Source of the DNA: an uncultured Alphaproteobacteria bacterium | Lineage (GTDB): Bacteria; Pseudomonadota; Alphaproteobacteria; Rhodobacterales; Rhodobacteraceae | Reading direction: 5' to 3' | DNA: 43,128 nucleotides | Assembly (NCBI GenBank): GCA_902537415.1 | Contig: CACBBC010000014.1 | Coordinates: forward strand, 1 to 43,128 | In this document: one piece after another, positions 32,555 to 41,517 of the stretch | Layout of the letters: each line of letters starts with the position of its first letter | Position numbering within the stretch: position 1 is the first letter of the stretch | Position numbers and translations under genes: made by a program | The notes under the pieces: generated by a model | The model's input: only the letters and a program-made list of their open reading frames with translations | What the model was told of the DNA's origin: nothing | The model's database searches: none

Positions 32555-34288
32555 TTAAACAGGAATATCGGCAGCCTTTTCAAAGGTAAAAACTTCAAGC
32601 ACCTCTTTTCTACCACGAATGTCCACAGTTTTAGGTTTCATCTTTTTGGTATCTATATTTGCCTTATCAGCCACGTATTTTGATACAACTAACTCGCACT
32701 TATAAGTCTTTGTCAATTCTTCTAACCTTGCCGCGATATTAACATTATCTCCTACTGCGGTCTCTGTAACGGTTTTACCATATCCCATCATTCCAACGAT
32801 CATACTTCCTGCATGAATCCCCATGCCAAACCTCATATCTTCAGAGAAATCAGTTTTCATCTCAGAATTCAAAGTTTTCATACTTTTAGAAATCGCATTA
32901 GCTGACACAAGCGCATTTTTTGAATTTACATTAGAGTCAGAACTAACATCAAAGATTGCCATGATGCCATCTCCAATGAATTTATCAAGGCGACCACCAT
33001 TTTTTTCAATTATCTCGCCACAGACCGCGTAATATTTATTCAGAATATATACTACGTCATATGGTAGCTTCTTCTCAGATAACTTTGTGAAATCTCGTAG
33101 ATCAACGAAGAGAACAACAGTTTCTTGTTCTTTACCAGTAAGCGCTCGGGCACTTCTTACAGTTTCAAGCGTGTTTTCTGGGTTTAATAGTGGCTGTACT
33201 GAAATATTACTTGTCGGCCTCAATTGACAGGCTAGTCTAACGTTATCGTCAAGCCCCACCCGCTCAATCGCTTTAATTTCGTGTGCACTTGGGGAAGTTA
33301 ATGTTCCTTCATTAGCAGTAACCTTTACACGACACGTAGTACATCGACCACGCCCACCACATACCGATTGATGAGGAATTTTACCCTTGCGACTAGCCTC
33401 TAAAACGGACGTCCCTTTTGGAATTGAAACCGTTTCTCCTCCAGGATAAGAAACAATAATTCTCCCAAAAAATCGTGCTCTTATTACGTTAAAGATACAG
33501 ACTAAAATGACAAAAAGGATAAATATTGGATAGTATTTCATCACAATCGGCTCGATTTGCAAGAGCACAGGAAATGCTTCTTGAGGTACAAATTTGAAAA
33601 TAATCGACCCAAGATAGTTTGGAATAGGCATATCCAATTCAAAAGATTGTATTTGGGCAATAAAACTCATATTTCTTAAACCTGAAAGCCACCCAAGCAC
33701 TGCGCCAATTGGAACCACCCAATAGATAAAGCGAAATAGAGAAGGAAATCTTAAATAAAAACCAAACCTATTATGATGAACGGCCTGTTGCTTCAAATAG
33801 GCATCTAGGCCAATAACCCCGTGAACCCAAATGAATATAGTCATCAAAGAAAATAGAATTGCGCCAATTATAATTTCACTTGGAGGATCCGTATTCATTA
33901 CCGCGAAAAGTAAAGAGTAACTTTCCTCTCCTCCAAAAATTTTTGTTATCGCAAAACTCGCCGCGATGTGTTGTAGTAAAAACAAAAGAGCTAAAACGGG
34001 AAAAATGATTTGGATCCAGTCTTTTGTTTTCATCTTGAAAGACTTTCGCGTCAAGATTGATGAAAATCCTAAAATCATGTGGGCAACAAAAGACCCATAT
34101 AGAAGAATAAGACCCACAGGGTTTTGCCAAACCGGGTGAAAGTAACTGCTTCTAACCGCATCAGCTAAATCTATTGAGAAGATGTTTATCGAATGGTTAA
34201 GCAAATGCATGATAACATAAGCAAATAAAATCGAACCACTAATAATTCTTATCTTTCTTATTATTGTACTAAAATCTTCTCTAACCAC
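32555..34288 (-). CDS. CyaC-type redox-responsive adenylate cyclase (6TM heme anchor, [2Fe-2S], cyclase)
   Basis: 577 residues in three parts. Residues about 12-275 are six membrane helices with histidines H28 (or H32), H70, H107 and H156, like the tetra-His diheme-B anchors of succinate:quinone reductases. Residues about 277-370 are a [2Fe-2S] ferredoxin with C310, C316, C319 and C354 (x5, x2, x34, adrenodoxin-like). Residues about 388-560 are a cyclase domain with metal ligands D396 and D440, K436, T510, N517 and R521, the class IIIb set for ATP. The architecture is that of Sinorhizobium meliloti CyaC, whose activity responds to quinone redox state. The GTG start at 34288 has AAGGAG 8 nt upstream. 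Confidence 0.92.
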   Translation of the reverse strand: MVREDFSTIIRKIRIISGSILFAYVIMHLLNHSINIFSIDLADAVRSSYFHPVWQNPVGLILLYGSFVAHMILGFSSILTRKSFKMKTKDWIQIIFPVLALLFLLQHIAASFAITKIFGGEESYSLLFAVMNTDPPSEIIIGAILFSLMTIFIWVHGVIGLDAYLKQQAVHHNRFGFYLRFPSLFRFIYWVVPIGAVLGWLSGLRNMSFIAQIQSFELDMPIPNYLGSIIFKFVPQEAFPVLLQIEPIVMKYYPIFILFVILVCIFNVIRARFFGRIIVSYPGGETVSIPKGTSVLEASRKGKIPHQSVCGGRGRCTTCRVKVTANEGTLTSPSAHEIKAIERVGLDDNVRLACQLRPTSNISVQPLLNPENTLETVRSARALTGKEQETVVLFVDLRDFTKLSEKKLPYDVVYILNKYYAVCGEIIEKNGGRLDKFIGDGIMAIFDVSSDSNVNSKNALVSANAISKSMKTLNSEMKTDFSEDMRFGMGIHAGSMIVGMMGYGKTVTETAVGDNVNIAARLEELTKTYKCELVVSKYVADKANIDTKKMKPKTVDIRGRKEVLEVFTFEKAADIPV

Positions 34289-34416
34289 CGGTTTTGCTCC
34301 TTAAGAGTTTATAAATTGAACTAAATATAGCCACATTTCCCATCAAATGACAAAGTTTTTGTTCACCAATCGTCATTTCGTTATATTCTACACGCAAACC
34401 TGAGCGGAGTATAGCC

Positions 34417-35643
34417 TTGAACAAAAAAAGTAATTCAAATCCTCCCAATACCGGACCTCTAGCAGGTGTGAAGGTACTAGATATGTCTAGAATACTTGCT
34501 GGTCCCACTTGCACCCAATTATTAGGAGACTACGGAGCAGACATAATCAAAGTAGAAAAACCAGGAAATGGTGACGATACAAGAAATTGGGGTCCTCCTT
34601 TTATGAAAAATGATAGAGGGCAGGACTCTAATGAAAGTGGCTACTTTTTGGCATCAAACCGCAATAAAAGATCGCTTAGCCTTGATATATCTAAAGAGGA
34701 AAATGTAGAAATTATAAAAACTCTTCTAAAAGACTGTGATGTGTTTATAGAAAATTTCAAAGTGGGTAGCCTTAAGAAATATGGCTTAGACTATCAATCG
34801 CTCTCTAAAGACTTTCCAAAACTTATTTATTGCTCGATTACGGGCTACGGGCAAAATGGCCCTAATTCCCACAAAGCAGGATATGATTTGATTGCACAAG
34901 GTTATGGAGGCTTAATGAGCATAACGGGAGGTCCTAATGAAGAGCCCGTTAAGGTTGGCGTTGCAGTTGCAGATCTTTTGTGTGGACTTTATGCGTGTAC
35001 CGCTATTCTTGCTGCGATTAATCATAGAACGAACTCGGGGCTAGGGCAAAATATTGATATAGCTTTAGTAGACGCTCAAATAGCTTCTCTTGTAAATATG
35101 GGCACCAATTATCTCCTTTCAAAAGAAGATCCAGATCGTGTTGGCAACGAGCATGCTAATATCGTGCCTTACCAAGTCTTTGAAGTCTATGATGGGCATC
35201 TTAATGTAGCCATAGGAAATGACCAACAATTCAAGAAATTTTGTGAAATTATCAACCGATCAGATTTAAGTGAAAACCAGAAATATGCTACAAATATTAT
35301 GCGTGTCTCTAACAGGTCTCAGTTGATCCCAATCTTAAAACGGGAACTAAAAAAGCATAAGAAAGAATATTTAGTTAATATGATGGAAAAGATGAAGGTC
35401 CCTGGAGGTCCCATAAATAAATTATCGGAAGTTTTTGCTTCAAATCAGGTATCTGCACGTAAGATGAAAATTCAAATGGAGAATAAAAATTCTGGTAAAG
35501 GATTTGTTGAATTAATTGGGAACCCTGTGAAATTTAGCGAAACTCCTGTAAGCTACAGGCACCCTCCACCATCTTGCGGAGAACACTCTGACGAAATATT
35601 GAATGAAATTATGTCCAAAAAGGATAATAATGAAATCAAATGA
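34417..35643 (+). CDS. Family III CoA-transferase (CaiB/BaiF/Frc type)
   Basis: 408 residues with the family III pattern 'GVKVLDMSRILAGPTCTQLLGDYGADIIKVE', 'YFLASNRNKRSLSLD', 'SITGYG' and the catalytic Asp186 in 'VGVAVADLLCGLYA'. It moves CoA between carboxylic acids through an aspartyl-CoA intermediate. The TTG start at 34417 has GGAG 8 nt upstream. Its last codons overlap the next gene by ATGA, so it is translationally coupled to the saccharopine dehydrogenases. In lysine degradation a related enzyme (SUGCT) transfers CoA to glutarate, so glutarate is a likely substrate (inference). Confidence 0.9.
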   Translation: MNKKSNSNPPNTGPLAGVKVLDMSRILAGPTCTQLLGDYGADIIKVEKPGNGDDTRNWGPPFMKNDRGQDSNESGYFLASNRNKRSLSLDISKEENVEIIKTLLKDCDVFIENFKVGSLKKYGLDYQSLSKDFPKLIYCSITGYGQNGPNSHKAGYDLIAQGYGGLMSITGGPNEEPVKVGVAVADLLCGLYACTAILAAINHRTNSGLGQNIDIALVDAQIASLVNMGTNYLLSKEDPDRVGNEHANIVPYQVFEVYDGHLNVAIGNDQQFKKFCEIINRSDLSENQKYATNIMRVSNRSQLIPILKRELKKHKKEYLVNMMEKMKVPGGPINKLSEVFASNQVSARKMKIQMENKNSGKGFVELIGNPVKFSETPVSYRHPPPSCGEHSDEILNEIMSKKDNNEIK

Positions 35644-36692
35644 ACCATTTATGGCTAAGAGCAGAACATCGTGAAAACGAAAAACGGGTTGGTCTTACTC
35701 CCCAAGGCGCCACTCAATTAATTAAGAAAGGTATAAAAGTATCTGTTGAGGCGAGCGATACGAGGATCATTTCAACAAAAGACTATAAAGATGCCGGATG
35801 CGAAATTGTTTCTGCAGGTTCTTGGGAAAATGCACCAGTAGATGTAATTATATTTGGTCTTAAGGAACTACCAAATAATGATACTCCGTTGAAACACTCG
35901 CACATAATGTTTGGACATGCTTTCAAGGGCCAAGTATCCGGGAAGAAATTATTGAAAAAATTTAAAAGTGGTGGTGGAACCCTCTATGATATTGAGTATT
36001 TAACACAAGACACAGGAAAAAGAGTTGCTGCCTTTGGTTATTGGGCAGGATTTGCAGGAGCTTACGTTACGCTAAAGGTTTGGATAAGCCAATTAAAGAG
36101 AAAAGAGTGCCCCCCTTTATCTGCCTTTGATGACAAACGAAAATTATTAAAAGACATTTCTAACGAAATCAATTCGATAAAAACTCTTCCATCTGCCATT
36201 GTAATTGGTTCATTGGGTCGGGTTGGTACAGGGGTATGTGATTTTTGCGAGGAGTCGTCTTTAAATATTAAAAAATGGGATTTAGTTGAAACATCGTCCG
36301 GTGGGCCCTTCCCCGAAGTCCTTAATCATGAGATATTATTTAACTGCGTGGTCGCGACTCCAAACACTCCTGTTTTTTTTCAACCAAATTACATTGACTC
36401 AAAGCGAAAACTGAGAGTAATAGGTGACATAGCATGTGATCCTGATAGCGATTATAACCCCATTCCCATTTATAACGAACCGACCACATGGACTAGCCCA
36501 GGTTTAAAAATAGCCAATGATCCACCATTGGATATAATGGCAATCGACAACTTACCTTCCCTACTGCCAAAAGAAAGCTCAATTGACTTTGCAGAACAAA
36601 TTTTTCCCTACTTAATGCAGTTAGTTGATAAAAATTATGGCGTTTGGCAAAGAGCAAAGCAAGTGTTCAAATCAAAACTATTAGAGGTGTAA
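35640..36692 (+). CDS. Saccharopine dehydrogenase, L-lysine-forming (Lys1 type)
   Basis: 350 residues, close to yeast Lys1 throughout: 'LWLRAEHRENEKRVGLTP', 'VIIFGLKELP', 'TLYDIEYLTQDTGKRVAAFG', 'VIGSLGRVGTGVCDF', 'SSGGPFPEV', 'IDNLPSLLPKESS'. The catalytic lysine and histidine are K75 and H93. The enzyme interconverts lysine plus 2-oxoglutarate and saccharopine with NAD(H). The start overlaps the CoA-transferase stop by 4 bases, and the next gene starts 1 base after its stop. Direction cannot be read from sequence, but the CoA-transferase partner favours lysine degradation. Confidence 0.9.
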   Translation: MNHLWLRAEHRENEKRVGLTPQGATQLIKKGIKVSVEASDTRIISTKDYKDAGCEIVSAGSWENAPVDVIIFGLKELPNNDTPLKHSHIMFGHAFKGQVSGKKLLKKFKSGGGTLYDIEYLTQDTGKRVAAFGYWAGFAGAYVTLKVWISQLKRKECPPLSAFDDKRKLLKDISNEINSIKTLPSAIVIGSLGRVGTGVCDFCEESSLNIKKWDLVETSSGGPFPEVLNHEILFNCVVATPNTPVFFQPNYIDSKRKLRVIGDIACDPDSDYNPIPIYNEPTTWTSPGLKIANDPPLDIMAIDNLPSLLPKESSIDFAEQIFPYLMQLVDKNYGVWQRAKQVFKSKLLEV

Positions 36693-36693
36693 T

Positions 36694-37866
36694 ATGGCAG
36701 TACATTGGTGCGGAACAGGATTATCAGCGATCCCTGGATTAAAAAAACTCATTTTGGATGGCAATAATGTTATTGTTTGGAACAGGACAGTTAGCAAAGC
36801 TAGAAAAGCTTTAGAAGGTGTTCAAGTAACAATTTATGAATTCGATATTAAATCTTTAGAGGAAAAGTTAGCCCCTACGGACATAATTGTATCAATGCTG
36901 CCAGGAGACTGGCATGTTCCTCTAGCAAAATTAGCAATTTCAAAAAAGGCTCACTTTGTTAGTTCATCATATATCTCCCCTGAGATGAAAAATCTCCATA
37001 CTGCTGCACTCAAAGCGGGGGTTTCGTTGGTGAATGAAATAGGCTTAGACCCTGGCATAGACCATCTGATGGCTCATAAGCTTGTCAACGAGCTCAAAAA
37101 GTCAGAGCTAGTGAACGCAGAGACTGAGGTTTCTTTTCTATCATACTGTGGGGGAGTTCCTAAAGTTCCAAACAAATTCAAATATAAATTCAGTTGGTCG
37201 CCTCTTGGTGTATTGAAAGCATTGAAATCTCCTTCTAGGTCAATAAAAGATTTCGAAAATTTTGAGGTAAGCCGACCTTGGGATGCTATAACTTCGTATA
37301 ACGCACCGCTGAATAATCCAGAAGAATTTGAGGTCTATCCGAATAGAGACTCACTACCCTTTATTGAGCAGTACAGTTTTGATCGTAATTGGAAAATTAA
37401 GCAGTTCGTAAGAGGCACTTTAAGACTAAAAGGATGGGCTCAGGCTTGGGCAAGTATTTTTAACGAGATAGAAACATTAAATGGACGAGCTGGGGAAAAG
37501 CGGTTAATCGAAATGTCCGAACAGTTTTGGCGGGATAACGCTTATGCTGATAATGAACCAGATCGTGTAATTCTGTGCGTAGATCTTAAGGCTGAACAAA
37601 ACAATCACGTTATATGGCATAAAACCTATAAAATGGATGCATGGGGTGATACAAGGGGAACAGCTATGGCAAGACTTGTGTCGTATCCTGTCTCCTTCGC
37701 AGTTAAAGCAATAATTGATAACGACACTGACCACGGCGTTGGCGCGGCTTCAAGTAAGTCTTATTTAGTAGACAATTGGCTTGAAGATATTTCAAGCCTG
37801 GCTCAGGAATTTGATATTATTGATCATCTTGCCTTAAATTATGAGCACCAAATAAGCAAAATATAA
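36694..37866 (+). CDS. Saccharopine dehydrogenase, L-glutamate-forming type
   Basis: 390 residues. The N-terminal Rossmann domain begins 'HWCGTGLSAIPGLKKLILDG' (a trimmed GxG motif), with 'IIVSMLPGDWHVPLAKLAIS', 'HFVSSSYISPEM' and 'EIGLDPGIDHLMAHKL'. This is the saccharopine dehydrogenase/reductase pattern (Lys9 type). It oxidises saccharopine to glutamate and 2-aminoadipate semialdehyde. It follows the Lys1-type gene directly, so the operon encodes both steps of the saccharopine route. The downstream semialdehyde dehydrogenase is not in the window. Confidence 0.88.
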   Translation: MAVHWCGTGLSAIPGLKKLILDGNNVIVWNRTVSKARKALEGVQVTIYEFDIKSLEEKLAPTDIIVSMLPGDWHVPLAKLAISKKAHFVSSSYISPEMKNLHTAALKAGVSLVNEIGLDPGIDHLMAHKLVNELKKSELVNAETEVSFLSYCGGVPKVPNKFKYKFSWSPLGVLKALKSPSRSIKDFENFEVSRPWDAITSYNAPLNNPEEFEVYPNRDSLPFIEQYSFDRNWKIKQFVRGTLRLKGWAQAWASIFNEIETLNGRAGEKRLIEMSEQFWRDNAYADNEPDRVILCVDLKAEQNNHVIWHKTYKMDAWGDTRGTAMARLVSYPVSFAVKAIIDNDTDHGVGAASSKSYLVDNWLEDISSLAQEFDIIDHLALNYEHQISKI

Positions 37867-37992
37867 GGAGTGATATTTCTTCTATATGATGATCGGGTGA
37901 TAAATTAAGATTTCCTTAATTTATCAAAGTAGCTCTGTGTGAAAAATTTTGTTATTGTCAAATATGGAACATAATTTTGGAAAGTTAAATTT

Positions 37993-38361
37993 ATGCTGGA
38001 TGTAGCCGAAAAGTTTTTTTGGCCCTGTGATGAAGGCAAAGGTTGGGAAGCTTGCAAAGAATATTGCCATCCCAATGCTACATTCAAAACAGATGCCGAC
38101 ACTCTGATTCACCTCGATAGGCTTGAGGATTATGTTGAATGGATGAAAGATGCACATTCCATGTTAGCTAATACTAAATTTGAAATTAAATCTATTGCAG
38201 AGGATAAAAAGCGAGGAATGGTGTTGCTATATGCCATTATTTATGCAGACAATATTTTAGGTGAGGAACCGCAGCCAATTGAAACTGATTATGTTTATGC
38301 AATAAAAATTGAGGAAAATAAAATTAAACACATTACAAAAATTTGGTATCTAAATATCTAA
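37993..38361 (+). CDS. NTF2-like / SnoaL-fold protein
   Basis: 122 residues with the cone-shaped NTF2-like pattern: 'AEKFFWPCDEGKGWEACKEY' and 'CHPNATFKTDAD' at the N-terminus, 'LEDYVEWMKDAHSMLANTKF' in the middle and 'DYVYAIKIEENKIKHITKIW' at the end. Such proteins are small enzymes or binding modules (isomerases, hydrolases, polyketide cyclases) and the fold alone gives no reaction. GGAAAG upstream of the ATG can serve as Shine-Dalgarno. It lies between the saccharopine operon and a cyclase-like gene and is probably transcribed separately. Confidence 0.75.
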   Translation: MLDVAEKFFWPCDEGKGWEACKEYCHPNATFKTDADTLIHLDRLEDYVEWMKDAHSMLANTKFEIKSIAEDKKRGMVLLYAIIYADNILGEEPQPIETDYVYAIKIEENKIKHITKIWYLNI

Positions 38362-38516
38362 AGGCTTGTACAAAACTAAAACCCAACAGCATTTAACAAA
38401 AGTAGACTACTATACTCTAAGAGCATCAACTATCATCCTAAAAGGTCTGTTTAAGTTTTAAAAATTGACATTCCTATATAAAAAAATATCTAATCTCTAG
38501 TAAGTGGAATAATTTA

Positions 38517-39242
38517 ATGTCAGAAAACGGCTTTTTACTAATTGCAGATATCAGTGGCTATACAGAATTCGTTAAGCTACATAATTTATCTAAAAAGCCA
38601 ATTTTTGGTGCTGCCTTGGCAAAGAATTTTGAGTCCCATGCGACTACAATAGTAGCAGATCTTTTAGAGACAGTTATAGATGAGGTAGAGCCCACCTTAA
38701 GATTAAATAAGCTCGAAGGAGATGCCGCTTTTTTCTTCAGTAGCAACAAAATAGGCTCAACATCAGGAGATGATATTGTTGAAATCATGGCAAGAGCAAA
38801 TGCGGCATTTAATAAAAAGCTATCAGATTTGGCCTTTGTACAAGCATGTGGCTGTGAACCATGTACGCAGTCAAAAAACTTAAGATTAAAGATTTGCGCT
38901 CACAAAGGAAATTTCTCTTTGAATACTATCAGAAATTTTGAAGAACTTTCAGGAGAAGATGTTATTTTAACTCATCGCATGCTTAAAAACGATATCGAAA
39001 GCTCAGAATATTGGCTTGTAACTGACCCTTTTCATAAGACACTTAATTCTGAGAATAGGAAAAAATTTACCAAAATAACGCAAAATCTAGAGAGCTTTGA
39101 TAAAGTAAAGCTCAACTATTTAGAACTAGGTTCTCCTGAGCCACGTAACGAAAGTGTAGAGAAAAGATCAAGAGCCTACAATTGGATACGTCAGGCTGGA
39201 TACTTTAGTTCCGCAATGTTTAGGAAAAAAAGAGCTAGGTAA
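38517..39242 (+). CDS. DUF2652 protein, degenerate class III cyclase relative
   Basis: 241 residues. The start 'GFLLIADISGYTEFV' and 'LNKLEGDAAFFF' give both metal aspartates (D11, D69) and the substrate lysine (K65) of a class III cyclase. The transition-state Asn is lost (I150 in 'GEDVILTHRML'), though R154 is kept. The inserted 'ACGCEPCTQ' (C111, C113, C116) could bind a metal. This fits the DUF2652 family, whose activity is unknown. It may make a nucleotide slowly, sense one or be a dead cyclase. The ATG has GGAA upstream. The AbgB-like gene starts 27 bases after the stop. Confidence 0.8.
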   Translation: MSENGFLLIADISGYTEFVKLHNLSKKPIFGAALAKNFESHATTIVADLLETVIDEVEPTLRLNKLEGDAAFFFSSNKIGSTSGDDIVEIMARANAAFNKKLSDLAFVQACGCEPCTQSKNLRLKICAHKGNFSLNTIRNFEELSGEDVILTHRMLKNDIESSEYWLVTDPFHKTLNSENRKKFTKITQNLESFDKVKLNYLELGSPEPRNESVEKRSRAYNWIRQAGYFSSAMFRKKRAR

Positions 39243-39269
39243 ACTAATTCTTCAAAGGTTCAAATTCAT

Positions 39270-40694
39270 ATGAAAACCAATAAACACGTCATTTGGGACT
39301 TTGTATCAAAAAATCAAAAAAGATTTCAAGAGCTTGCTGACAAAGTTTGGTCAACTCCTGAAACATGCTACTCTGAGAAAAACTCTATGAGTGCCCATGT
39401 TGATGAGTTAATATATCATGGTTTCTCTGTGACAAAGGGTATAGCTAACATACCAACTGCTGTCGTAGGAGAATATGGTACTGACGGCCCAATAATTGCG
39501 TTTCTGGGAGAGTACGATGCGTTGGCGGGCCTTAGCCAAAAGGCAGATGTCTTTCATCAAGACCCAGTCAAAAAAGGTGAGAATGGGCATGGCTGCGGTC
39601 ATAATCTTTTGGGCTCAGCATCCATGCAGGCGGCGGTCGCTCTAAAGGAGTGGTTAAAAGACTCAAATTTACCTGGAGTCGTTAGATATTATGGCTGCCC
39701 GGCCGAAGAAGGTGGTGCAGCAAAAACATTTATGGTTCGTGATAAAATATTTAAAGATGTAGACGTGGCAATTACGTGGCACCCGGGATGCTTACCGGGG
39801 ATTGTTAAAGGGTCCAGCCTTGCAAACTGTCGTGTAGACTTCACGTTTGAAGGTAGGGCTAGCCATGCAGCTGTTTCTCCTCACCTTGGACGCTCAGCTT
39901 TGGATGCAATAGAGTTAATGAACGTTGGTGTTAACTATATGAGAGAACATATGCCTGATAAAGCTCGCATTCACTACGCTCTGATTGATGGTGGGGGCAT
40001 TTCTCCTAACGTGGTCCAAGCAAAAGCAAAAGTCAGGTATGTTGTACGAGATGAAACCACACCTAAAATGATGGAATTACTTGAAAGAGTAAAAGAAATA
40101 GCAAAAGGTGCAGCTCTTATGACTCAAACAAAAGTCAAGACCAAGATATTAGCTGGTGTCTCTAATCTACTTTATAACGAAACACTTGGGAATATTATGC
40201 AAGGTAACTTAGACCAATTAGGTGCTCCAGAATTCAGTAAAGAAGAGCATTTATACGCGAAGAAGTATCAAGACACATTAACGAGAAAAGATATAGAAAG
40301 TGCTTATTCTCATGCTGGCATAGATCTAGTTGAGGGGCAAGTTTTGGCAGAAACAGTAGTAGCAGGTGATGTGAAGCCAGTCGACATGGGGGGCTCTACA
40401 GACGTAGCTGATGTTAGCTGGGTTGTTCCCACGGTGTCGCTGTGGGGAGCAAACTATGCTATTGGTACACCTTTCCATTCATGGCAAATGACAGCGCAAG
40501 GCAAATCATCTATAGCCATTAAAGGAATGACCCACGCCGCAATGGTAATGGCAGCTACAGGTTTTGATTTAATATTAAATAAAAGGATTCTTGATGATGC
40601 TTGGAGCGAGCATAATAAAACAATTGAAAAAACAGGCTACATGTTACCTATTTCGCTTTCCGCGTCACCCCCAATCAAGGATATGGCTCCCTAA
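39270..40694 (+). CDS. M20 amidohydrolase, AbgB-like
   Basis: 474 residues, close to E. coli AbgB (p-aminobenzoyl-glutamate hydrolase subunit B, about 481). The metal sites are in 'GENGHGCGHNLLGSASMQ' (His and Cys of M20D type) and 'YYGCPAEEGGAAKTFM'. The lid/dimerisation domain has 'VDFTFEGRASHAAVSPHLGRS'. It cleaves an amide bond of an acyl- or aryl-amino acid. No AbgA or AbgT gene is adjacent, so p-aminobenzoyl-glutamate is not certain. Its ATG follows the DUF2652 stop by 27 bases on the same strand. Confidence 0.88.
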   Translation: MKTNKHVIWDFVSKNQKRFQELADKVWSTPETCYSEKNSMSAHVDELIYHGFSVTKGIANIPTAVVGEYGTDGPIIAFLGEYDALAGLSQKADVFHQDPVKKGENGHGCGHNLLGSASMQAAVALKEWLKDSNLPGVVRYYGCPAEEGGAAKTFMVRDKIFKDVDVAITWHPGCLPGIVKGSSLANCRVDFTFEGRASHAAVSPHLGRSALDAIELMNVGVNYMREHMPDKARIHYALIDGGGISPNVVQAKAKVRYVVRDETTPKMMELLERVKEIAKGAALMTQTKVKTKILAGVSNLLYNETLGNIMQGNLDQLGAPEFSKEEHLYAKKYQDTLTRKDIESAYSHAGIDLVEGQVLAETVVAGDVKPVDMGGSTDVADVSWVVPTVSLWGANYAIGTPFHSWQMTAQGKSSIAIKGMTHAAMVMAATGFDLILNKRILDDAWSEHNKTIEKTGYMLPISLSASPPIKDMAP

Positions 40695-40771
40695 AAAAAT
40701 ACACAAGTTTTCATTTTGAACTTCTTTTAAATTATAATATCATTGAATATTAAATAATCGTGGGGGAAATT

Positions 40772-41485
40772 ATGCCAGAAATAGATATTGCTTACTTACC
40801 TATAGTGGGTCGCGGAGAACAAATTATTATTGTATGCGCAATGCATGGCATTAAAGTGAACCTTAAAATGTCAAAGCCTATGGGTGAAGATTTCGATAAA
40901 GACAGTGAAGCACCATTTGGAACAGTGCCGTGGATGAAGGACCATTCCAACGGTCTAGAGCTTAATGACTCTATGGCTATCGTTCAGTATTTAGTAACAA
41001 AATATGAAGGGCCATTGACACCAAAGTCACCTGATCAGGCGGCAATAATAGGAAACTACTGGGCTTGGTGCCAAGATTATTATTCTTTTGTACTATCACC
41101 TTTTCATGACATCATAACTGGGCATAATGAACCGTTTTGGCGAAATTTAAGGCTTACCGATACTCTTGCCGAAGGAGGTAAAGAAACAGGAATCAAAAAC
41201 TTAACTGAACTTCATGGCAAAAGAGCAGAAAGACTTGAGCAAGACCTAAAGAAATCGTCTTCAGGCCCATTTCTCACGGGAGGAGACTGTTCATACGCAG
41301 ATATATTTTTGTATACTTGCGTTCGGACAACGCAAAAAACGGGAGGCTTTGGGATACTTAGGGAAGTTTGTGGAGATGATCCTTTTCAAGCATATCCTAA
41401 AATTTTGGAAGTATGTAATGCAGTTGAAAAAATTGAAAAAGTTAAGGAAACTGTGGGAAGTAAATTTTCTGACTGTCCAATCTAG
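40772..41485 (+). CDS. Glutathione S-transferase-like protein
   Basis: 237 residues from the ATG at 40772, preceded by GGGGG 5 nt upstream. A GTG at 40760 would add four residues. It has the GST thioredoxin-like N-terminus 'IAYLPIVGRGEQIIIVCAMHG', 'GTVPWMKD' with the cis-Pro, 'LNDSMAIVQYLVTKYEG', and a helical C-terminal half with 'GPFLTGGDCSYADIFLYTCV' (the conserved N-capping Asp). The cysteine at 28 is not in the usual catalytic position. It follows the AbgB-like gene on the same strand after 77 bases. The substrate is unknown. Confidence 0.83.
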   Translation: MPEIDIAYLPIVGRGEQIIIVCAMHGIKVNLKMSKPMGEDFDKDSEAPFGTVPWMKDHSNGLELNDSMAIVQYLVTKYEGPLTPKSPDQAAIIGNYWAWCQDYYSFVLSPFHDIITGHNEPFWRNLRLTDTLAEGGKETGIKNLTELHGKRAERLEQDLKKSSSGPFLTGGDCSYADIFLYTCVRTTQKTGGFGILREVCGDDPFQAYPKILEVCNAVEKIEKVKETVGSKFSDCPI

Positions 41486-41517
41486 TTAAGAAAAGACTAA
41501 AGCATAATATAGATGTC

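Noticed and set aside
34281-34514. Minus-strand ORF antisense to the start of the CoA-transferase gene.
   Set aside because: It is a shadow of a strong CoA-transferase frame and of the CyaC promoter region, with no recognisable domain.
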